NCBI GenBank assembly: GCA_025266875.1
Contig: JALLLT010000107.1
Coordinates: 1 to 36,751 of the forward strand
Direction of reading: 5' to 3'
DNA from: Fennellomyces sp. T-0311
Taxonomy: Eukaryota; Mucoromycota; Mucoromycetes; Mucorales; Lichtheimiaceae
DNA: 36,751 bases
Below the pieces are notes generated by a model. That model had not been told where the DNA came from. It saw nothing but the letters and a program-made list of their open reading frames with translations, and made no database searches. A program made the translations under genes and the position numbers. Positions 30,382-36,751 of the stretch are shown in pieces (positions within the stretch are counted from its first letter, which is position 1; each line of letters begins with the position of its first letter).

Positions 30382-31617
30382 ATGTCCAACTTTAACTTCA
30401 TTCTTGGCAATAGCAACAGTGGCGATAGCAGTGATGAGGAGCTGTCATTCAACGATCGCCGGACCCTGCACCAAGCAACTGGTGTGCCTGATGATATTCA
30501 GGCCCAGTTGCGATATCTCTTAGGCGAGTACCGTCGTGTACAAGCCAGGCAGGAGGAATATGAAGGTTGCTTGCGAGACTTAAGCGCCCTGTATGGTGCG
30601 CAGCAGAGCGTGCAACCCACTGCACCTGTAGTCAGTGCGCCTACTGCCCCTGCTGTCCGAGCATATACTGATGAAGAGATCAAGCACGTAAAGGTAATGA
30701 AAAATAATGCAATGGTGATACTGCTTTGACCTGATACGCGTAGTGACATAGGATCTCATCCATCAGAAATTGGAGTTGCTTGCCAAGGAAGAGTCACCTA
30801 GAGAATTCGATCTGGGTGTGTACTTCAACAGGGTACCGAACAACCAGCTGGCCACGGAAGTGGTCAACTGGGTTTGTGGCAGACCAAGCTGCCAGGTGGA
30901 CAAAAAGACTGTGCGCGAAAAGGTGCATAACATTTTCCACTCCCGCCATGATCATGCATGCATGAGCGAACAGCGCAAGGAGGAGCAAAACGACGACAAC
31001 ACCGGTACCAGCGTGTGCGAGAGGTTAGAGCCGATAAGCGATTTTCAACAAGGAAGGTGGCACTTAAAAAGAAAAACTGGTCATATATAGAAGCATGATG
31101 GTGCTGTCAGTCGTATGCTGATAATGTGGACTTGCTCGAGGCAGAGGGATCTCCTTTCCAAGGCGGGAGTGCACTTCTCGCTCGAGAGTGTATGTCTCCA
31201 GAGTTGACAGATGACGAAGCTGACGGAAGTGATAAGGTTGTCAACGTCTACAAGGTGGGCTATGCTCCAACAGGTAACCAAATTTTTAAGTAAAGGGTAT
31301 TTGTTTTTAAGCAAGAAGTTGTATGCATATGTAGGCTGCCAGTACTTCGAGAAACTGGATCAGTTCACAGCGGTGAGGAAGTTGGCAACCTGGCGCCGCC
31401 ATCTAGCAGGAGCCGCTGCAGCAGAAGCGACAGCAACGACAATGGCAACTCTGTCGAGGAAGGTCGCAACGTACGACGTCGAGTGGGCACTGGTCGTGGA
31501 AGTGCCACTGGTAGGATTGAGCGTAAACCAGTGAGCCTCGAGTGCAACTTCGTGTTGACACCCGAGCTGGCGAGCAGGCTGCCTCCGTGGGCTGTGCGCC
31601 GACCTCAGCAACAATAA
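30382..31617 (+). pseudogene. Companion gene of TNP2/CACTA-like unit B, frameshifted
   Basis: Related in position and partly in sequence to the intact gene at 24239. Exon 1 is 30382-30693 (MSNFNFILGNS, acidic, then a coiled-coil-like QLRYLLGEYRRVQARQEEYEGCLRDL). Exon 2 starts at 30752 (DLIHQKLELLAKEE ... EVVNWVCGRPSC). Coding then continues in other frames: RYQRVREVRADKRF, KHDGAVS, then YADNVDLLEAEGSPFQGG, with one-base shifts near 31005 and 31117. A last exon from about 31346 runs Ser/Arg-rich to LPPWAVRRPQQQ and a stop at 31617, overlapping AATAAA. It is not functional as read unless splicing differs from my model. The function of the family is unknown. Confidence 0.55.
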
Positions 31618-31697
31618 AAGCCTTTTTTCCTGCTTCTTTTAGTAGCCAATTTTTGAGTAAAGTTTTGGACCTTTGTCAAGAACAATTTTTTATTTTC

Positions 31698-34600
31698 TTA
31701 AACAGTAATCCGTTTTGGCAACGGAATCACAACCATCCTGGCTGTTTGCACGTCATCTTGCGGCCCATGAGCAACAACAGCGACTTGTGAGTGGATGCGG
31801 TGAACAGGTATGATACAATCGTAGTGTTCATCTGTGAACTGCCATAGCCATTCTTCAAGGCCGCTAAAGTGAATCGCTGGTGGGATTCCGGTACGGTGCG
31901 GTACCAACGAACGAAAGCAAGATGATGGACCACTGATGTGCCATTGACAACCAGTGAATGCTTGAAGTAATACTGCACACGGCCGGTGTACGCGCCAGGT
32001 TGCTCACCGCGCCAATAGACAACCTGAATGTAGGATCCGCGCGAGGATGCTGCAGCTGCCGATCGATATGTTTGCCCGAAGATTTCAATCGTCCGAAACT
32101 TCTCAGCCTTCGCATGGCAAACGCATGAGCTGGAATCCCGTCACTCGCAGGCAAAACAGCCGTACCATACGTATACCATAGTACTCAAGCAAGTGTGCGT
32201 GGTGTTCTTCGCTAAGGTTTGCGTCAACGCCATCGCTCATGGTGATCGCAGTCGAAGGGGGCAGCAGCTCAGATCCAGTGACATTGGTGGATAGGCTTGG
32301 ATTCATAGAGTAGCTGATGAACGTTTCATAATCGAAGTACTTGGGCCCTGCTGCAGTACGTGACGAGAAGATTGTCCAGCAATCTGTAGCAGCATCCTGA
32401 GCTCGGCCGAATTCCTCCCAAAGCGCGCAGCCTCGGCCTGAACGAAATCAATGGCACCAGTCTTTTCAATGAATCGCTTCATAAACGTGACCTCGAAGCA
32501 ATCCTTCTGGTTGGTATCAGCATCCTTCATATACCCATTGTATCTCTCAAAACTGAACAACCAGAATGCATAGATGGGGCCAAAGTCTTGCAGAACTTCG
32601 CGGAGGTGGAGATGGAGGTGCATGTTGGGCGTCACAACGGAATCATCATATAACATCGCACAGTTGTCTACGAATTCGACAAGTTTCTGGTGTGCGTCCA
32701 CGATATTGTCATACGTGATCCTGTTTGCGCCAACAATCGACAGGCATCGACAAACAGCATCCAGTGTTCGTAATAGTCTGGGAGCAAAACCCCTGGAGCA
32801 CGTAAGGGGAGTACACCAAGGTCCAATCATCTGCCGTCATGAAGCCAAATTTTCGCTCGATCTTGGCTGAAGCGTCGGCATCTCAGAGGGCAGCACAACA
32901 CGATCAGCAATCTCTTGCATATTCTTGAGCACCGATTCTGTGAAGACGCCCCGGGTCCTCCAGACTTTGACCATACAAGCAGCGGTGCCAAGGAAAAGGT
33001 TGTGCATAGGGTCGATTATGGTGCATCGTACTGGGTCAAAGTAGCTAAGCCTGTGAAGCTGTGACCAGCGGTGCCATGCTCTCGTTCAAGTCTTTGCCGC
33101 TCAGCCTGGGTTGCTGCGTTTCTCCAGTTGTCGGCTGCAATACGATTGCTTCGTTTGGTTCGCAAGCTTGCATGGGGAATGTCCGTACGGCGTAGACCAT
33201 ATTGCCAGTCTCCTGATCGTGACAAACTCGCGGTTGCACTTATTGCAAGCACGTGTACTGGAATGTGCTGTGAAGCGCACACCTTACGGCTGGCCGGGAT
33301 ATCGCAAGCGACATTCAACAGAGCGGCACGTACCATGGTTTCTCTTGGGTACTTGAAAGTCTTCATACGAACACCCGCATAGAAGGCAAGAAGATCATCC
33401 ACGAGCGGCTCCAAATAATTATTCATTTCGTAGGTCTTTGGTTGCGTGGCCCAGGCATGACGCCCACAAGGATGACGTTTTCCGTTTTGAATCGATCCGC
33501 ACGAGGTAGGTTATTGACCGTAAGATATATAGCGCCGCAAGAGTAACCGCTGTCAAAAGGTGCGAACCAGTCGATGTTGAGCGTGAGCATCAATGAGTGA
33601 TCGTCAGCAATAAAAGGAGTGCGGTTTGCATCTTTGAGCCTGTTCCATTTCAAACCGTGGTAAATGTCGCGAAACTCGGTGCCATTGAAGAGATCCTGTC
33701 TCCATTCGATGATCTTGTCCTCAAAGCCGTCGCGCATGAAAAGCCTTTTGAGGCTGTGCCCTAGCTTGTAGTATGCGTACTGCTTAAGTGGAGCCCCATG
33801 GACACGGCCCCACCGACAGTCGATATCTTGAACAAGGCATTTCCGCATACGTTTCCATTCAAAGCCGTGGTAGTGCATGTATCTCGAGCACGTTCCGGGA
33901 GATATATGGCTGGCATTTGGAGCAAGCGACATACATAGTAAGTGTATCTGTCAATTGATCGAAGCCCACATAATGGCGGATGGTGGCCAAGGTTTCAGGG
34001 AAGTTGAACCTTTCAGGGATGGGAAGGGTGGCAAGCAAGGTCATGATGAAGGTGATCAGGATGGTGGTCGTTCGCTCCGAGAGGTAATGGAGCTGGAAGA
34101 GGACGGTGAACATGAAGACGAAAAGGTATGGCTGTGGGATCATATCAATTAGGCGAAGGGCTACCATAGTAGCTGGACTGTCAACAGACATATCTGATAT
34201 TTTCTTATTAACGACCGGCTTTTTTTATTTAGCATTTTCTTAACCAACCTTGGTCATCGCCTTCATCGCCGTTCAGCAAAGAATCGAACTGGTTCTCCAT
34301 GTTCTCATTCATTTCGGTTTGATCCTGGTCGATCGGATTGTCAAATGACTCTTGCAGTAGCGGCTCAAGGGTAGGCTCTGCTGTATCTACATCCCAGTTT
34401 CCAGGTGAAGCTTCTATTTTTTATCAGTAAGCTATCTTTCAGTGATATGTTTCAGACGTACCATCATTGTCAACTTCGTCATCCATAGCCATTGGTTCAG
34501 ATTGATCTTCGGTCTGATGGCTGGCAGCAGTGGTAGTAGGTGAAGTGACTATACAACTGTTAATATCATCGATTCCATTATGCCACTTTTTCGACTTACA

Positions 34601-34702
34601 ACGTCTGAGTCTTTGAGCAACTTGCTGCTCAAAGTGAGTGCAGTATACTTCGTCTGTCACATATCACCCTGGCCGATTTCTGCCAGTGCAGCGTGTACAC
34701 AT
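31698..34702 (-). pseudogene. TNP2/CACTA-like transposase B, with frameshifts and a TGA
   Basis: Minus strand; the ATG at 34702 gives MCTRCTGRNRPG, then an in-frame TGA, then YVTDEVYCTHFEQQVAQRL, the N-terminal Cys/His region of the family. An intron (about 34462-34412, donor GTACGT) joins to an acidic linker (DQDQTEMNENMENQFD). Next come a Cys ribbon (YVACSKC), YAYYKLGHSLKRLFMRDGFED, MLTLNIDWFAPFDSGYSCGAIYLTVNNLPR, LLNVACDIPASRKVC, NMHLHLHLREVLQDF, WLFSFERYNGYMKD, and a C-terminal region to 31698. Frame changes near 33890, 33280, 32815, 32150 and 31880 look like indels, although some could be introns. It keeps the N-terminal third that copy A lacks. It converges on its companion gene with about 80 bp between stops. 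Confidence 0.82.
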
Positions 34703-34740
34703 ACATAGGTAGGTGGGTTGTCCCAGCATTGATGATATAG

Positions 34741-34997
34741 CATCTCCTTATTTCCTCCCGGTTGAGTTCGAAAAAAATTAAACTTTGGGGGGTGGGTGGG
34801 AGGAAATAACAGCTGGGCAGGCAATTTGAAGAAAAAAATTTTTTCTTTCCCATTTTACATCATGGTGTCGCATCCCCTTATTTCCTTCCGGTTGAGTTCG
34901 AAAAAATATGATTTTTGGGGGGTGGGTGGGAGGAAATAACAGTTGGGTAGGCGATTTGGAGAAAAAAATTTTCTTTTCCATTTTACATCATGGTGTC
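34741..34997. repeat. Two-copy tandem repeat, 130-bp unit, with G-quadruplex-like runs
   Basis: Unit 1 is 34741-34870 and unit 2 is 34871-34997, about 90% alike. Each contains TTATTTCC.TCCGGTTGAG, a G-run block GGGGGGTGGGTGGGAGG, and ATTTTACATCATGGTGTC. It lies directly upstream of the TNP2 B start codon (34702, minus), where CACTA-type elements carry subterminal repeats. No inverted partner was found near the other end of unit B. Confidence 0.75.
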
Positions 34998-35273
34998 ATG
35001 AGCAAACAGATGGCCGGCAATTCAGTAAACGACCTCGCAACAAGCTTATCGTACTCACAGCGCGAAAAAGACGATTTCGTGTATAGGAAGAAAAAACGTA
35101 CGAAACAACAAAAGGCTTTGCTGAGCGACTTTGAAAAAAAAACACGCGTTCATCTGAAATCTCAAACAAGAAGCACTTCAATTCCGACGATTTACATTAG
35201 CATTGGACGTAATTGTGAAAGGAGATGGAAGGAGAAAGGTCATTGGGGTGACATGGGAAAGGGAACTGTGTAG
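34998..35273 (+). CDS. Possible homeodomain-like fragment
   Basis: The ATG at 34998, right after the 130-bp repeats, opens MSKQMAGNSVNDLATSL and continues YRKKKRTKQQKALLSDFEKKTR. The basic start followed by an acidic helix resembles the first third of a homeodomain (RKKRT..Q...L...F). The WF.N.R recognition-helix motif is absent from this frame; a one-base shift near 35150 gives SSEISNKK, somewhat closer to the expected continuation. It could be a truncated gene, a transposase HTH, or chance. Confidence 0.25.
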   Translation: MSKQMAGNSVNDLATSLSYSQREKDDFVYRKKKRTKQQKALLSDFEKKTRVHLKSQTRSTSIPTIYISIGRNCERRWKEKGHWGDMGKGTV

Positions 35274-35281
35274 CTATATTA

Positions 35282-35515
35282 CGCACTTACTTTGATAGAA
35301 CCGTTTTCATTTTCAAATGCATTCAGCAGCACTTTTCCTGTACGCGTACAGTAGCACGGTTTCATGCACAACAGTATCGGCGGCAACCATATGATGATGG
35401 ACGAAAGATGATGGAACTGTTGGGCAAACGTTTTTACATTGCTCGATGATTTCTGTTGACACATACAGTTTCTTTTCATTGATGGATCCACAGCAATACA
35501 TGGCCGTGATAATTT
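35282..35515 (-). pseudogene. Possible broken exon of unknown gene
   Basis: Two overlapping minus-strand frames look like one exon with a shift: STEIIEQCKNVCPTV ... ADTVVHETVLLYAY (from 35501) and GKVLLNAFENENGSIK, followed by a consensus donor GTAAGT at about 35293. No family recognised. The rest of 35516-35842 shows nothing. Confidence 0.22.
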
Positions 35516-35842
35516 ACGTTATGGATATCCCACCAATATAAAGATGGTTTGCTTCACAAGGTACATGTCTACAGAAAAAACATAGTGGCCAATCAATAAC
35601 GACCTGGTATGGTTGGATAGAATTTGGTATAGCTGTATGGATTATATTCAGAAACAAGCAGAACTATCTTTGTCTTATGCATGCCCGGTAATAAAATCCA
35701 CTTTGTAATTAACGCGTTCTCGCCCATAAAAGATGTGCCCCTATGATAGATAAGATGGTTGCACGGTTAGTACAGAGAAAATAGAAAGCACAGATTTTAT
35801 TTATAAAAGCTTAAAGTGAAAAAGAAAAAAGGAGATTGCTGA

Positions 35843-36271
35843 TTAGCGGCGTTGTGTACCAGAGCGTCTACCATGGTAATGACGCTGCATTATTTCTTCA
35901 TGAAACTGTACAAGTGTTCGAACATGCTGGGCGTACCGCTCTGCCTCTTCCGGCGAAATCGTGCTGAGCTGTTGTATCCGGTCGCGATCATGGTAAAGGG
36001 CTACAACTGATTGCTCGACGAATTGTAAATCGTTTGCGGTGTGATTCGGAATTGGAAGGGATTGATCCTGCACATTTACATCCTCCATCGCTTCAGCATC
36101 TTGCAACTCACCTTCCTGGACAGGGTTTGCGTAAGCAACCAACTCAATCGCATTATGCCGCTCTGCTTCAAAAAGAAGTTGCATGCCTGTGAATTTCTCC
36201 AACAGATACATGTGCTTACAGGGAGCATTTCTATGCTGGTAATCGTCACAGGTACAAGATAAAATAAGCAT
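35843..36271 (-). CDS. MULE transposase C-terminus with SWIM zinc finger (fragment)
   Basis: The frame contains CTCDDYQHRNAPCKHMYLL, the CxCx(n)CxH SWIM finger that ends MULE/FAR1-type transposases, followed by an acidic linker and a Gln/Arg-rich tail (RHYHGRRSGTQRR) to a stop at 35843. Upstream the frame extends back (FIIWNWNDCM) to a stop near 36309. The DDE core is missing, replaced by a TA-flanked segment and a different transposase fragment, so this is 5'-truncated or depends on a distant exon. The left-edge MULE lacks its SWIM region only because the window ends. AATAAA (minus, 35801-35796) follows the stop by 42 bp. Confidence 0.75.
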   Translation of the reverse strand: MLILSCTCDDYQHRNAPCKHMYLLEKFTGMQLLFEAERHNAIELVAYANPVQEGELQDAEAMEDVNVQDQSLPIPNHTANDLQFVEQSVVALYHDRDRIQQLSTISPEEAERYAQHVRTLVQFHEEIMQRHYHGRRSGTQRR

Positions 36272-36305
36272 ACAGTCGTTCCAGTTCCAAATGATAAAAT
36301 TTTCT

Positions 36306-36434
36306 TAGGGTTTGGGGAACCGATCGAGTGGAGTATGGGAGACCATGTGGGAAACGTTTACTATTGGACGGAACAATCATCAACCGAATCGAAGTAGCAC
36401 GCAGCAGATGGGAACTGTTGTACAAAACCCTAAA
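36306..36434. mobile_element. Possible MITE-like segment with TA flanks
   Basis: Inverted GGGTTT / AAACCC ends, each bordered by TA, enclose about 125 bp (TTAGGGTTTG at left, AAAACCCTAA at right). The inverted match is short, so the call is weak. Confidence 0.25.
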
Positions 36435-36467
36435 AAGGAAAACTTGATTCAAAAAGAATCCCAACTT

Positions 36468-36751
36468 TTATTGCTGTGGAGAATAGGCAGAAAAACTCTT
36501 CGTACATTCATCTACCCAAGCCTGGCAATCCTTTTGACTGACCGTTTCGATGACCTCTGTCATCCTCGTGGCCAGGTTGTCATTGATTCCAAGAGGGGTC
36601 CTTCTGACGTTTGACTTCACCTTAGCCCATAAGGGACGGCTGGGATTAAAGAGTGATGACTTTGCTGGAATCGGAATCACTCTGTGCTTGGCCTTCTTGA
36701 TCGCTTCGATAACTTTCTGATCTTTACGATCAGGTAGATCCTTAAAGACGA
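36468..36751 (-). pseudogene. IS630-type DDE transposase C-terminus lacking the catalytic acid
   Basis: The frame runs from the window edge (VFKDLPDRKDQKVIEAIKKA) through IPIPAKSSLFNPSRPLWAKVKSN to QKDCQAWVDECTKSF and a stop at 36468. The order matches the end of IS630-type (DDE_3) transposases, where a motif like YSPQLNPIENFWAKVK carries the third catalytic acid. Here that position reads NPSRPLWAKVK, so the acid appears to be Arg. It continues beyond the window, so the rest cannot be judged. It is not close to the mariner transposase at 27560. Confidence 0.6.

Noticed and set aside
36306..36434. TTAGGG / CCCTAA at both ends read as telomere repeats
   Set aside because: Only single copies in inverted orientation, no tandem array; a TA-flanked inverted end is more likely.

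Overview
The window looks like repeat-rich nuclear DNA of a fungus. Coding regions are split by short GT..AG introns (about 40-110 bases), and every protein I recognise belongs to a fungal transposon family: MULE with a FAR1-type finger, BED-hAT, Crypton tyrosine recombinase with a GCR1_C domain, Plavaka, PIF/Harbinger, TNP2/CACTA-like, and IS630-Tc1-mariner. The mixture suggests an early-diverging fungus, perhaps Mucoromycota; that is an inference from family content, not a match. I find no convincing host housekeeping gene, tRNA or rRNA.

Layout. 1-1742 (minus): MULE transposase running off the left edge. 1951-2126: four-copy tandem repeat. 2232-2498 (minus): small broken gene. 3110-7489: full-length hAT element with a perfect 8-bp target duplication, an intron-containing transposase broken by single-base shifts, and two odd RNA-like hairpins in its 5' part. 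7498-8428: T-rich DNA with a 100-bp duplication. 8429-10150: a second, non-coding hAT element that carries a third hairpin and was itself hit by a 279-bp solo LTR (9820-10098). 11111-20277 (minus): a Crypton recombinase gene split by a 6.4-kb Plavaka element (11599-17993). Removing that element plus one TT rejoins the recombinase in frame. 20278-20403: two copies of a perfect 24-bp palindrome. 20556-23357: PIF/Harbinger element with TTA target duplication and its two convergent genes (transposase and Myb-like), both decayed.

24239-29170: TNP2/CACTA-like unit A, an intact companion gene (+) convergent with a truncated transposase (-). The latter is split by an apparently intact IS630-Tc1-mariner element (27330-29108, TA duplication). 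29181-29306: inverted-repeat cluster. 30382-34702: TNP2/CACTA-like unit B with the same convergent two-gene design, followed by a 130-bp G-rich tandem repeat. 34998-36751: fragments only (possible homeodomain-like piece, a broken exon, a MULE C-terminus with SWIM finger, and the tail of a defective IS630-type transposase).

The nesting gives a relative history: Crypton older than Plavaka, hAT-2 older than the solo LTR, TNP2 unit A older than the mariner element. The best candidates for intact elements are the Plavaka element (divergent transposase and a seven-exon second gene from a 103-bp shared promoter) and the mariner element (one uninterrupted 464-residue frame). The least explained signals are the hairpin family inside the two hAT elements and the second genes carried by the Plavaka and TNP2 units.
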